Shown piece by piece: positions 10,438-23,500 of a stretch of DNA of 64,000 nt. The DNA comes from Ditylenchus dipsaci. Its lineage: Eukaryota > Nematoda > Chromadorea > Rhabditida > Anguinidae. The stretch covers positions 1 to 64,000 of the forward strand of contig SADC01001112.1 of the NCBI GenBank assembly GCA_004194705.1, read 5' to 3'. The position numbers and the translations under genes are program-made. Position 1 is the stretch's first letter. Every line of letters starts with the position of its first letter. The notes under the pieces are model-generated. The model had not been told where the DNA came from, made no database searches, and saw only the letters and a program-made list of their open reading frames with translations.

Positions 10438-12448
10438 ATCTCGCCTCTACGAACTATTTGCTTTAATTGAGAAGGAATTTGATGCTCTTCATTCAGAGAA
10501 CAGTGCTTGTAAGCTAGTTAATTGAAATTCGATAAGTGTTCAAAACAACATTTTCAGTAAGATCTCGCCTTGAAGGCCAGGGGCATTCAATTCAACATCA
10601 CTTCGCAAGCAGCCATCTCTCAAACCATCAACAAATCGAAAAGAATGTGGTAGCAGCTAACGACCCTTCTAATTATGCTGCATCTTCTCCTATGCCCGTC
10701 TCTGAAGCTAATAGCATGTTTAGTTCTGGCGCCAACACTGAACAAACGGACAAGCTAAATTCCAAAAAACGTAAGATCTATATTTTTTCAACCACCGAAT
10801 ACTAAAACTTATGGAATACATTTTTGAGAGTGCTAGGTGCTGGTTATGAAAACTTTTTTTGTATATTTACATTACATCACTGAAAACCTAATTTCAGGAT
10901 GTTTTGATATGATTTTAAAAAATAGTATAAGTTCATTATTGAATTTTAGCCACTCAAGCAGCTCGCCAGAAGTGGAAGGGCAGATTAGTGACTAGTCTCA
11001 AGTCTGGAGGCGGTGGAAATCTCTTGGCAGACACTTCTAAACACCGATTTGTGCAGAACTTTAAAGGCCATTCTGATGGAATCTGGCATGTGGATGCAGC
11101 TTGTCTGGGTGTTGCTAGCATGGTGGTCGGCAGTGCATCTGCAGGTATAGTCCAGATGACATAAATAGTCGACAAAAACATGCAATTCAGATCAAACTGC
11201 TAAGTTGTGGTCAGCCGAGGATGGGAAATGTCTGCTGAATTACACTGGCCACACTGGGAGTGTTAACTCAATTGCCATGAGGACTAACTCAAGCAACCAA
11301 ATGAACAACGATAATTTGATGGTTTTGACCACTAGCGGGGATCGCTCGGCCATATTTGGAAGGCCAATTTAGGTTGGTTGTCTGTAAAATTATTTCAAAA
11401 TAATTCACAAATAATATATTTCAGGTTCTTCTCTAAATTCTAGCACAGTTGGAAATCATATGGTATCAGAAGCTAATGAGTATGACTCCATGTTCTCTGA
11501 TCGGATAGCCATAACGGAGACTAAAGGCCAAGAAGAATGTTCGGACCTGGACCAGAGTATAGGAAGAGGAGCACATCTGCAGCAACCACTCATTCGACTG
11601 ACTGGTCACACAGATGTGGTTGTCTCGGGAGAATGGCTATACGGAGGTGACCAAGTGATCACTGCATCTTGGGACAGAACTGCCAATGTATATGATGCAG
11701 AGACTGGAAAAATAGTTAATGGTGTGTTCTCTTAACTGTAGATCAAATGTTAACCTTTTTCACAGTATAGTTTTGTCTGGACATGACCAAGAGTTGACCC
11801 ATTGCAATGCACATAATAGTCAAAAGCTGGTGGCTACAGCTAGCAAAGACTTCACTTTTAGGTTGCCACAGTGGTTAAAAATTTTTTTTTCAATGCTTTG
11901 TTTGTAGATTATGGGACTTTAGAGAACCCATCCAATCAGTAGCAGTATTTCAAGGCCATAATGAGTGAGCTGAACTGGATTAAAACAGATTATTTTTATT
12001 TCCGAAAAAATTCAGTGCAGTAACTTCAGTAGTGTTCACCCAAATGCACCATATTCTCAGTGGAAGTGATGATAGAACAGCTAAAGTGTGGGATCTGAGA
12101 AATATGCGTTCACCTATCTCTGCCATCAGACTTAACAGCCCGGCAAATCGAATTTCGGTGTGCAGCAAATACAACTTGATTGCTATCCCTCAAGATGGAC
12201 GACATATCTCTATTTATGACCTGCAAGGAATGCGGATATCTAGACTGCCAATAACCAATGGAAAAGTAAGCCTTCTAACATTTTATATCCATTATGTAAA
12301 GTTATCTACTTATAATGTTTAGTGCCACCATAGAATGGTTTGCTCTACCAAATGGCTAAGTGACCATACAGTCAATAACCTCATCAGTAGCGGTTTTGAC
12401 AGACAAATCATAGGCTGGAAAGTGCAAATACCAGTGAGCAAGGGATGA
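10438..12448 (+). CDS. WDR37: WD40-repeat protein, WDR37 orthologue
   Basis: Beta-propeller scaffold protein with WD repeats. Exons: 10438-10508, 10558-10770, 10950-11144, 11191-11372, 11425-11721, 11771-11861, 11908-11964, 12016-12265, 12323-12448 (TGA). Introns are mostly 45-60 nt and end in TTTTCAG/TTTAG. The first exon ([19 protein letters not shown]) and RSRLEGQG match the coiled N-terminal region of WDR37. WD units follow: [111 protein letters not shown]. The [17 protein letters not shown] and KNMRSP-like motifs are what I recognise as WDR37. The start codon is not seen; 7888-8061 is a candidate exon. In exon 4 a C appears lost near 11349 (DRSA|HIWK), breaking the frame between two conserved WD motifs. 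The gene converges with the UBE3D-like gene on the other strand. Confidence 0.88.
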
Positions 12449-12761
12449 AAGAATACAAAATGTACTATTAGCCACGAAACACATTCCGAAATATAAGTTA
12501 AAGATCTAAGCTGCAGTCCAAAGTTCCAAATAAACAAAAAAAATAAATACGCGAACTTTATTAGAATACAGACAGTTTGTACAGTGGAAGCAAGTGAAAC
12601 AACAACAGGTATTCTACACCAACAATCAAAATACGGACAAATAAGATGAAATTGAATTCTGAGAAATCGACAACCCGGGACGACATTAATTTGCTTCAGG
12701 CAGCTAGCATAAGTTCAATCTATGCGGTCTTTGAGTCGCAAGAATCCAACCTACAAAAAAC

Positions 12762-14547
12762 GGTTATGCGTAAAGTGTGCGCCGTAATCTGTGCGCCAGT
12801 AATGTGTGCGCCAGTAATCTGTGCGCCGTAATCTGTGCGCCAGTAATGTGTGCGTCAGAATAGGATACTCATGATTAGGGACCCAAATTCTATGCAAATG
12901 CATATTTTTCTGCGGATATGCAAGCAATAGTTATGCACAAAAAACATACTTTTAGCCCTGTTTGAGTACTTTTTTCGTACTTTTATGCAGCATGTTTTGC
13001 ATATTTTCCATTTTTAGTGCATATTTTGCAATTTTGACGCATATTTTATGCATATTGTAGAAAATCTTAGAAATTTTTGGGTTAAAAGATGTTGCAGCAT
13101 GCCAAATCTCGTCTTTTGTGTATAAATAAGTCAATATGTTAGTTTCCAAAACCAGGATACTTTATTGTCAAGCGTGTAAGAAAGAGATTTTTTCACTAAA
13201 TAACCTCTATTGAGATAGCTAACGTTTCAGTACCGTGCGATTCATATTTTCAGTTAAAGTAGCAAAATAACAGTGCAAAGCACCGATTTGGTTTGCAAAA
13301 GATATTAATTTCGAAAATCGCAAAATGCACATTGTTTATATTTGCGAGAAGATGCGAAGAAGTGGCAGGAGTACAAAACCCCAAATGTCTCGAAATTGCT
13401 TCACAAAATATCTTTTTTGCAACTTAGCTAGTAAATGGCGGTCAACACTTTTCAAAAATTTTTTTCGAATAAAATCCTGCGGCATCTTCATGGGAGCAGA
13501 AAGTTTTTTTAAAGCTATGTTCAAATCCTAGGTCAAATGGGACGTCAAATAAATTAAATCCCTAGGTTAAAACACCTTGCTTCAGCAAAGCCATATGTCA
13601 AATTTTGGTCAATTTTTTTTGCAAAAAAATTTAGCATTATCCAAAAAGTATCTTTTAATCATGTATAAGCTGCCAAACCGTTTAAAAGCATGTTTCAGAG
13701 CAATTTTACGACATATAGTGATTCTTCACAAATTTTATGCGGTACATTTAAAGGTTTAGTCTAAAAATTATACTGCATATTTACGTTTTTAGCGCATATT
13801 TAAGCATTTTTAGCGCATATTTTATGCGCATATTTCGCATTTTTTAGTGCATAGAATTTGGGTCCCTACTCATGATACCTTCACACAATGGTATCCTGAA
13901 CACGATTTTTTTCTTGGCTAGTTTTTAGAGGACTACGAAGTCTCAGGGTGGGTAGGAAAACCAGCTGGTACCATCCCTAAACAGCAATACATATCCCGAA
14001 TCTAACACATCTATATATGTTACCCTATCCCTTACAATGTGGAGTGTGCTTTTATTGCTTCAACATCTTGGCCGGGCATAATAACATGTAGGACCACTGA
14101 AGGCTGATCAAAAGAATTGAGGGTGGACTTCGATCCATGAGGGCAGATCTTTAAAGGTGGATTTAGGTCATTCAAAGTAGATCCTAACTAGTCAAACTAG
14201 ATTAACACCATGGGGCATGGACCACCTGGGGAGGTACGTGTTGGGGAGATATATACATAACCCAAGGTATTACCCCTCAAGTTATTGTCGATAATCATCT
14301 ACTATGGACACCTGTGAGGAACGTATTCAAAACATATTCAGGATACCAATTTGTGAAGGTATCATGTATCCTATTCTGGCGCACACATTACTGGCGCACA
14401 GATTACGACGCACACATTACTGGCGCACACTTTACTGGCGCACACATTACTGGCGCACACTTTACTGGCGCACACTTTACTGGCGCACACTTTACTGGCG
14501 CACACTTTACTGGCGCACAGATTACGGCGCACACTTTACGCATAACC
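12762..14547. mobile_element. Array-ended foldback element with 7-bp target duplication
   Basis: Ends are GGTTATGCGTAAAGTGTGCG and the exact complement. The flanks are AAAAAAC at 12755-12761 and 14548-14554, a 7-bp target duplication (8 bp if the ambiguous C is counted). Subterminal arrays are of a 15-bp unit (ACTGGCGCACACTTT and variants): about four units at the left end, nine or ten at the right. The interior carries a nested hAT element (12876-13868). It is inserted at the 3' end of the UBE3D-like coding region. Confidence 0.88.
12876..13868. mobile_element. Non-autonomous hAT element
   Basis: Terminal inverted repeats TAGGGACCCAAATTCTATGC are flanked by an exact 8-bp duplication CTCATGAT (12868-12875 and 13869-13876). 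Subterminal regions are rich in TTTAGTGCATA/GCATATTT repeats in inverted orientation. Eight-base duplication plus a TAGGG end is diagnostic for hAT. The short ORFs (13325-13531 and others) have no transposase motifs I recognise. Confidence 0.9.
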
Positions 14548-17500
14548 AAAAAACATCGTATGCTCCGCTTATTTCCAAACATCAAAAGATTAAAACCAAC
14601 ATATAGTTGTCCCACAGCACGAAATGACGGAGGTAGAGCGTGAGAGCTAGTCAGAAGAGTTTCCATGAGATGTAGACAGCAATTCATTGGCACATCGACT
14701 ATTCCAACACTTGAATCCATTCCATTAGCCCGTGATCGCTGAAATTTCAACAATAAGTGAACATGATAGAATATAACGTGTGGGGAAGTTGACACTCACG
14801 AGGCGGCAGATTCACTCTCATAAATTTTGTAGAGGACCTTCAATGCAGGAAAAGAAGAAGCAGCAGCAGTCGAAGGATAAAAGTCATAAGCTGGTGGTGA
14901 AGATGAAGTAGACGAAGACCGAGATACAGAAGAGGACTCAACTGAAGAACTACTGCTGACGGCTTGACTGCAGGACTTGCCTTCTTCTTGCAAGGTTCCC
15001 TTGGTAAGGATCACATAAGGCTCCAGAATCCACACCTAAAAACAATAGATACAATTGAAGATACGAGATAGATACAATAGATACAAGACTAATTAGGACA
15101 TGCCGAAGATGGTTTGATAGTGGTTAAATGCCGTTTTATAGGGTATTTTTGAGTTTTAGTAAAATCGAGTTTTGGTAAAATCAATTATTTTGCAAAACTC
15201 AAAAACATCGAACCATCTTCGGCATGCCCGAATCAGTCCAGAAAACAGGTTTCGGAACATGAAAAACGAAAAGAAATCGCAGCAAGTGGACGACCACTTG
15301 GTTTGGTTGGTTCAGACTGAAAAATTTAAATACCCGCAAAATTTTTCAATTTTGAAAAATTTCAAATTATTTGGAAAGTGTGGACCAATTCATGTGTGGT
15401 TCAATTCGGGACACGGGTGTTTCCCCTCAAAGTGCGTTTCCCCTCAAGCTCGTTTCCCCTCAAAGTTTATTTCAGCTTAAAGGTCGTTTCCCCCCAAAGT
15501 TCATTTCCCCTCAAAGGTCGTTTCCCTCAAGTGTCGTTTCCCTTAAAAATAATTTTTTCTAAAAAAAATTCGACCAAAATAAACTAACGTAATACAAAAA
15601 GCATGAAATATCGTTGGTTTTATTTAGAGACAGAAACAAGACAAGATCTTGGCCAAGATTTTGTCTTGTCTTGCCCCAATTTTGACTAAAAATCTTGTCT
15701 TGGGATCTTGCTTGGTCATTTCTAGAAATCTTGGTCTTAGTCTTGGTTTTATGGTCAATCTTGTATGCAAAATTTACAAAACACCCGACAACACATTTTA
15801 TCGTTTTAAGGCCCATAGCATACCTGAATTCTGTTTTTGGGCTTCAAACAAGATTAAAAAATGGCGGGAAGGGACAATTCCGTCCGTCCGCCGTCCCGAA
15901 ATCTCGCCTGAACATTTTTCAACAATGTTCTGTCCCGGTGTCCCGTCTGGAAAAGAATTATACAAATTTCGTCCCGTGTCGTCCCATAAATGTCGAATTT
16001 GCATCTCTAATAAAACACACGTCAAACAAATGAAAAGCACAAGATCAAAAACAGGGCCTGTTCCCTAGGGAAACATAGTGCGTAAAAATTATAAAACACT
16101 AGCCACAAGTTTTGCTATAAAAATGGTCACCTGTTAAAAACTGTCAAAATTGTCTAAACAGTCAACTTTCGATTTAAAGAACCCTCGATTTAACGAAACT
16201 CTTAATTTATCGAACTTTTTTCAACGCCTATTCTGCCTAAAATTTACTCTTAATTTAACAAAACTCTCGGTTTAACGAACACTTTTGCCGGTCCCCAAGG
16301 GTTCATTAAGTCGAGAGTTGCCTGTATAAATCTTGGTTTTAAGCCAAGATCTTGGTCAAGATCTTGGCCAAGATCTTGATTGCCCGTTTTCAAAAATCTT
16401 GCTCTTGGTCTTGGTCAAAATTTCAGCTAAAAATCTTGTCTTGGAATCTTGCTTGGTCCCCACTTTCTGTCTCTAGTTTTATTTTAGTCACAAAAACTTT
16501 TCGAATAATATTTTTGTAACCACTTGTACGTCAAAAATAAAATATTCACTCTTATTGTGTTAGAGAAATTTTCAATCGTCTATATATATTTTTCGAAGAC
16601 GGACACAATATCCTCCGGCCACCATATCCAAGTGGTCGTCCACTTAGATCAAAAAAATTTTGCTCACGTTTTCGGCTTCCAAAACAATTTTTCTGCACTA
16701 GTTATAGCACACTGAAGATGGTTTGACAGTGGTAAAATGAAATGTTAAAGGTTAAATTTTATGAAGAAATTGTTGAGTTATAGTGAATTCTTGATTTTGA
16801 TACCGTATTTCCACTAATAAGCGCCCCGGGGCGCTTATTTTTCAAACCCCCAAAATCGGAAAATTTGGAATTCGATTTCGAGATTTTTGGGTGCTCAACC
16901 AAAATCTAAAAAATGAAATCGGTAGAGCTCGTGGGAGTTATTAGGCGCTTATTAGAGCGGGGGCGCTTATTAGAGGAAATACGGTAAATATAGAGTTCAT
17001 AATAAATCAAAAATTTCTCGATAAAACGTGATTTCACCAATGTCAAACAATCTTCAGCATGCTCGAATCAGTGCAGAAAAATTGTTTTGGAACCCGAAAA
17101 CGTAAAAAAAAATTTGATCCAAGTGGACGACCACTTGGATAGACATCGCCTAGGATAATGGTTCAAATCCAGCTGGGTGCATACCTTTATTTTTATCATA
17201 ATTTTGAGTGTCTAAGTGGTGTAGAAGCTCATATACTCATTACCAAAGTTACTGGTTCGACCCCATCTGGGAGCAATCAGTTTCGAGTAGAGGACCCCGA
17301 TTCAAATTTAACCGTTTTCAGAATACGATTTTGAATTAAATCGTTTGGGTTTTCAATTACTTTGAGCTAAATCTAAAATTTTGGATTATGGATGTGGATA
17401 CCCCCTCGGGTAGGTACCACGGGGTAAACTTTACTTATTTATTTACTTATTTTGAGGGGAAACGACCTTTGAGGGGAAACGAACTTTGAGGGGAAACGAG

Positions 17501-20500
17501 CTTTGGGGGAAACGAACTTTGAGGGGAAACGAGCTTGAGGGGAACCGCACTTTGAGGGGAAACGAGGCGGACCCGTTCAATTCATGTGCGGACCAATTCT
17601 GGATCAATTCGCTTAACGCCTGTAAATGGATATCCACCTGATCAAAAGGTACCCATTTCGGGTTATGGGGTCTGGGTATGTGAAATTGGGATTTTAGTCG
17701 GCTAAATTCTAGTATACACCCTTCAGTCAAATTAGCTTGGGGACCAAGGCAATTTTTTTAATAAAAAATTTAAAAAAAAATTGCCTTGGTCCCCAAACTA
17801 ATTTGACTGAAGGGTGTATACCAGACTTGAGTGAAGGGTGTATACTAGAACTGGTCCTTTTGGTCTTATCAAACCTTATTCACGTCACGGTTTTACATTT
17901 GATAGCAAGGTTTGGTTTTGATTTAGTTTTTTTTTCAGGTTATCCAGGTGGTATCTACCTGGACCAGTTGTACCTACCCCTGATTTTGGGGTTCGGGTGG
18001 GTTAAATCGAGATTTCGGTCTTATAAAAACCAATTTCTTACACGATTTTACATATGATAGCATGGTTGCTTTTTCAAACTACAGTCGAGTCTCGATTTAA
18101 CGTACCCCCTGGGGACCGGCACTAGGGTACGTTAAATCGAGGGGTACGTTATATCGGGGGTAAATTTGACGAAGTTTATTATTGGAGGGACCGGCCCTAG
18201 GGGTACGTTAAATCGAAGGGTACGTTAAATTGGGGGTACGTTAAATCGAGACTCGACTGTATCGAAAAATATTTTTTCAGGTCCCCCCGGTGGATATCCA
18301 CCTGGTTAAGTGATACCTAACCCAGGTTTTAGGGTTTCGGTGGGAAAAATCGTGAATTTGGTCTTAACAAACCCAGTTCCCCTCACAACTTTGCATATGA
18401 TAGGATGGTTTGTTTTTAGTTTAAAAAAAATTTATTTTTCAGGCCATCCAGCTGGGTATCCACCCGGTCAGGTGGTACCTACCCGGGATTTTGAGATTCG
18501 GGTGGGTGATATCGCAATTTTAGTCCTAACAAACAGGATTCACCACACGATTTTTCATATGATAGGATGGTTTGCTTTTATTTAAAAAAAATCATTTTTC
18601 AGGCCATCCAGGTGGGTATCCACCTGAGCCAAGGGTACCTACCCTGAACAAAGGGTACTCAGCCAAGGTTTCGGAGTTAGGATGCTTAAAATCGCAATTT
18701 CGGCCCTGTCAAACCCGATTTCCCATAGAATTTATGTAAGAAAAGTGTGTTTCTAGTTTTGGGTAAACTTCGTTTTTTGATTTTTGTTTTTCCAGTCCAC
18801 CGGGATGGATATCCTGTCCAGGTAGTACCTACCCAAAGTTTTGGGGTTCAAGTTGCTAAAATTGTAAGTTCGGTACTATCAAACACGATCCCCGATTATT
18901 TACAGTTTAAAAACAAATACAGTCGACGCTCCCAATAACATACACCCCAAAAGTTCGTTCCCGCCTAGGGTCCGACACTTTTTTTAGCCCCATTTTTTCA
19001 AAATTTTTCCATTTCTGTTTTGACAGTCTCGTCGCAAATATCGCAAGGATTTTGATTTTGCCGATCATTTTTGCAGAAAACAATGATTTGACATTTAAAA
19101 AGCAAAAACTCCCATTAACATACACCTGTTTTGGATTTCGGTGTATGTTAATGGGAGTTTTTGCTTTTTAAATGTCAAAATCATTGTTTTCTGCAAAAAT
19201 GATCGGCAAAATCGGAATCCTTGCAATATTTGCCACCAGATTGTAAAAACAGAAATGGAAAAATTTGAAAAAATGGGCTAAAAAAAGTGTCGGACCCTAG
19301 GCGGGAACGAACTTTTGGGGTGTACGTTATTGGAAGCGTCGACTGTAGAAAACAATTACCGTAAATCCTCTAATAGAGCCCCCGGGGCTTTATTTTTCAA
19401 TCCCTGAAAAATCTTGAGATTGTCAATCAAAATGGTGCTAACTCTGAAACTCTAGTCAAAAATCGAGGGGGGGGGCTCTATTAGAGAGGGGGCTCTATTA
19501 GAGGATTTACGGTATTTGCATAAACATTTAATTACTAAACAAATTTATTCAAAAAAAATCTTGTCAAGACAAATTATTGTCAGTTTTAACTAAGTCAGTC
19601 TTAACTACGTTTTAGCTAAAACTCAAAAAATACCCGAGAAAATGTTATTTTGCTACTGTCAAACCATCTTCAGCATGCCTGAGTTAGTCCAAAAAACAGG
19701 TTTTGGAACATGGAAAACGTGAAAAAAATTTTTGTGTTGTGCGCAACTGTGAAGTGATCGCTTGACCCAAAGTGCTGGTCATGGACGATTTTGAATTGGG
19801 AGCCTTCTGGGAAATAATTACGTTATTTTGATAGCTAAAATTAGTCAAAATCGTGACACAAAATACATAGGCACAATTTGAAATTGGCACAAACAGAAGA
19901 GGCACAAATTGAATTGGCACAATTTGAAAAGGGCACAAACTGCAGGGGCACAAACTGCAGGGGCACAAACCAAAAAGGCATAATTTGATTCGACACAATC
20001 TCAAATGGCACATCTCTCTCCTTCCCGAAAATTTGTGAGTGAGACTGAAAAAAGTCTTTGGATACACTGAAAGTGAGAGTGAGAGTCAAAAAAACTCATT
20101 GGGTACACTGAAAGTGAGAGTGAGAGTGCAAGTGAGAGTGAAAGTAAGACTGAAAGGCAATTTTTTCCTGTTGGGTACACACTGAGAGTGAGAGTGAGAG
20201 TGCGAGGCAGACTGAGAGTGAGAGTGAAAGGAAAATCCGCTCATTGGAAACAGGGCTTTAATATATGTCAGAAAGACTTTTTGATAGAATCAAATGATAT
20301 CAGAAAAATTTATGTCAGTCTCAGGGTGAGCCATCGCAGGGATACCGATTTTGCCGATCGTTTTTCAAATTCCAAAAACATTTCACTCTAAAAAAGCAAA
20401 ACCTCGATAAGTAGACACCTTTTTCAGAAATAAGTATCCGGTTATCGAGATTTTTTTGCTTTTTTAGAGTGAAAACTTTTCGGATTTTGAAAAACGATCG

Positions 20501-23500
20501 GCAAAATCGGCATCCTTGCGATATTTGCGACCGAGTTGTCAAAACAGGATTGACAAAAACATTCGAAAAGAGGTCTAAAAAAGTGTCGGGCCCAGCTGGG
20601 AACGAACTTTTGGGGTCGTCCGTCTAACCAGATTTGACTGTATAAAAAAGTTCTGCTTGACTTTTCCGTGTGAAATCAAACTGCAAATAATTACCAGTAA
20701 GTAAGGAACTTTATTGTAATTTCGAATGAGCAGCTTCATCGACGACTGAGATTCACTTTTATACAACAGCATCCATGCGAAGTAACGTTCGAATGATCCA
20801 AAGCTGAAAAGAACAAGAATATCTTGGTTCAGCCGCACGCCAAACTTTTTAAAATTAATTCACCGATTGACAATGTAACAATCTTTAGGGTCAGCACCAT
20901 AAATTCGGACGGCAGCTGCATGCAATTTGTACATATTCTTGTGGTCTAAAATTGAATCATCAAAAATAGCAGAAACCAAATAGGTTTCGACTAAACCCTA
21001 CTTTTCAACAGTGTTCCAATCTGGGAAGAGCAGTGAACGCACACGAGAAGGGACTGATTTGCTTGACCATTCATTCTGACTGAACTTCTAAGCATATCCT
21101 TAAACAAGAAGTATAGTGCATATCACGGAAAAAAAAAGAGTTGACTCACATTTTCGAGGAAGATGATAAACGAATTTGTAAACACAATCCTACTTTCACT
21201 GGGAAGCCATTTCTTGGTTGACTCAGCTAGATTAGAAAATCCAAGCAATCTTTCATGATGTCCACTTGAATGATTATGCGAGGAAGAGGCATGGCCACCA
21301 CAGGTCTGACCACAGTAATAGTCCATGGAAGGAGAAGTGTCAAGCCAGTCGTCATCAGGTAGCATGTGAAATTGAAGGTGCTAAAGTGGTAAATTAAGCA
21401 CAGAAAAAGACACACCCTCAAACAAGAATTTTATGCCTCCAGTTTTTTTTAAACTCCACGTAGCTTTTTTTGCTTTATCAGTAGGGTTGTCGAGTTTCGA
21501 GTCTTTTCGAGGCCTCGAGAGGACTCGAAATTTTTTACGGCTGTTTTTCGTCGGAAAAATGCAAATCGGATATTGATGACCCATACCTAGAATTAAAAAG
21601 TAGATATGGGTCATCAATATCAGATTTGCATTTTTCCGACGAAAAACAGCCTTAAAAAATTTCGAGTCCTCTCGAGGCCTCGATAAGACTCGAAACTCGA
21701 CAACCCTATTTATCAGTCTAGTCAAAAAAATATTCCAAAAAAATAAAAACACACTTGAAAATTATTTTTCATAGACTTCGCTGTGTTACTATATTTTTGC
21801 TTACTCAAAATCAAAAATGTTGAAGGGGGGGGGCTCACATCGAGGGGCGAATATTTTGAACTCTCAGGTTCGATTCCCACTGGCTGTACACCCTATATTT
21901 TAGTCCATTTTTGGTAGGTTGACTCACTTGTAGGGTCAAAAAGTATCGAGCAATCTATTGCAACCGTTTCCAGCACTGCTTCATGCTTGACCCACAATGG
22001 ACGCGGTTGCGGCAGCGGCTGCGGCAACGGTAACGCGCGCGGAAACGCGTCAGAAAAACGCGTCCATTGTGGGTGCTCTGCCGCGCGGTAGCGAAAGCGC
22101 GGCAAACTTTAAGATTCTAAGATGCTTTGACCGTGGGATGCATTGGTTGGTTAGATATTTATTTTTTAGCTTCTTCGCGTTTTTTCAGTGTCTTCTAATT
22201 GTGATTTTAGGAACTCTTTTCAGGTGAGTTATACATCTTTTATTAATTCGATTCGCATTGCAATTGCATACAGCCTGACAAGGCTGTCGATGCTTGAATT
22301 TTTTTCGTCTATGTGACACCTATAAACTTTGTCATGCTGCATGTAGTCGAAGTGTGACTCTCTATGTGCCTTCGTGCTCTGTACCAAAGACAATATTAAC
22401 TTCAAGAGGCTGCCTAGCGAGAGTTGTCTACTACGATATTCACTTCTATTATTTTTATTTTCAGATCCTTTCGAAATCAAACAGTTCCTCCTGACTACCT
22501 GCCGCAAGGATTAAAATTACGTGAAGACTGTAAAGGCTTTTGGTTGACCTATGACAATTGTTAATGACCGAAAAGACCTGAAAATAATAGAAGGGAATAT
22601 CGGAGTAGACAACTCTCGCTAGGCAGCCTCTTGTATCGAGTAAACATGCTCCGACAGTTATGTTACAAGGCCTAGCCATACTGTCTTGGGTATGGAGCAT
22701 GAAGGCACATAGAGAGTGTTGCTCTGACCACATAAAGCTTGACAAAACTTACAGTTGCCATATATAAGAAATTTTTTGGAACTTGACATTAAATGCACAG
22801 ATGACCTAGTCAAGCTGTAAAAAGTGAAGCTCACCTGAACAGAGTACCTAAAATCACAATTAGAAGATACTGAAAATAATGCGAAGAAGCTAAAAAAAGA
22901 AATATCTAGCCAACCAGTGCGCTTATTCCACGATTGTTGGACATCATCGGCATTGATCATCCGATCTTCTCACTTGGATCCGTAAAATTTACCTGAAAAA
23001 CAAGAAGATAAGTCGTCAATTAAGTACAATTGGCCAAAAACCAAGGCAAAATAGGCCCTTATCGATTTAGAAGTGTGCATTTGACGAAGCCAATTTAAAA
23101 TTTGGGTTTTAAGAGGTGGCAATGGCCCTTTAAGGGAAACCAACTATAAACCATTAATTTGGGTTTCCACCACCTCCTCCTCTATTCATTTTACTAACTT
23201 CTCTCATAGTTTTTCTATTTTTTAGGTTCAGAATTTCAAGGGAAATCACAAGGATATTATTTAACACCAGAATCGATTAAAAATTGGGTAGCTTGCGAAG
23301 ATTTGACCCAGCGACAAAAGAGTATATTTGAAGGGTAGGATAACACGGAACCAGACACTTTTGGATTTTAGCTCTAACTAACTTTACTTTTATTCTTTCT
23401 GTAATAGCTTAAAAGAAATCTAGAATCTTAGCTACGCATTCGTATATAAAAAGTCTGAAGCTGTAAAAATGTCAAAAAGCATCAATCAAACCAATCAAAG

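Larger units (their letters stand above)
15411..17574. mobile_element. Array-ended foldback, CGTTTCCCCTCAAAG units
   Basis: A left array of GTTTCCCCTCAAAG-type units at 15418-15545 is matched by an inverted array of TTTGAGGGGAAACGA units at 17452-17565. Flanking both arrays is a shared outer sequence (CAATTCATGTGTGG, and GTTCAATTCATGTGCGG). The interior has taken in a hAT element (15625-16475) and a pogo-like MITE (16803-16984). Exact ends and target duplication are not resolved. Confidence 0.75.

Noticed and set aside
12770..14545. Possible CRISPR array (regular short repeats)
   Set aside because: Units are contiguous with no unique spacers and are mirrored at the far end; the sequence is eukaryotic with introns.
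14304..14643. Plus-strand ORFs encoding WRTHYWRTLY / GAHITGAHFTG repeats
   Set aside because: These are frames through the 15-bp array of a foldback element, without start context or neighbours; only the minus-strand frame is continuous with a conserved coding exon.
17170..17290. Functional tRNA gene
   Set aside because: Box-like motifs are present but no full cloverleaf with a paired acceptor stem can be formed.
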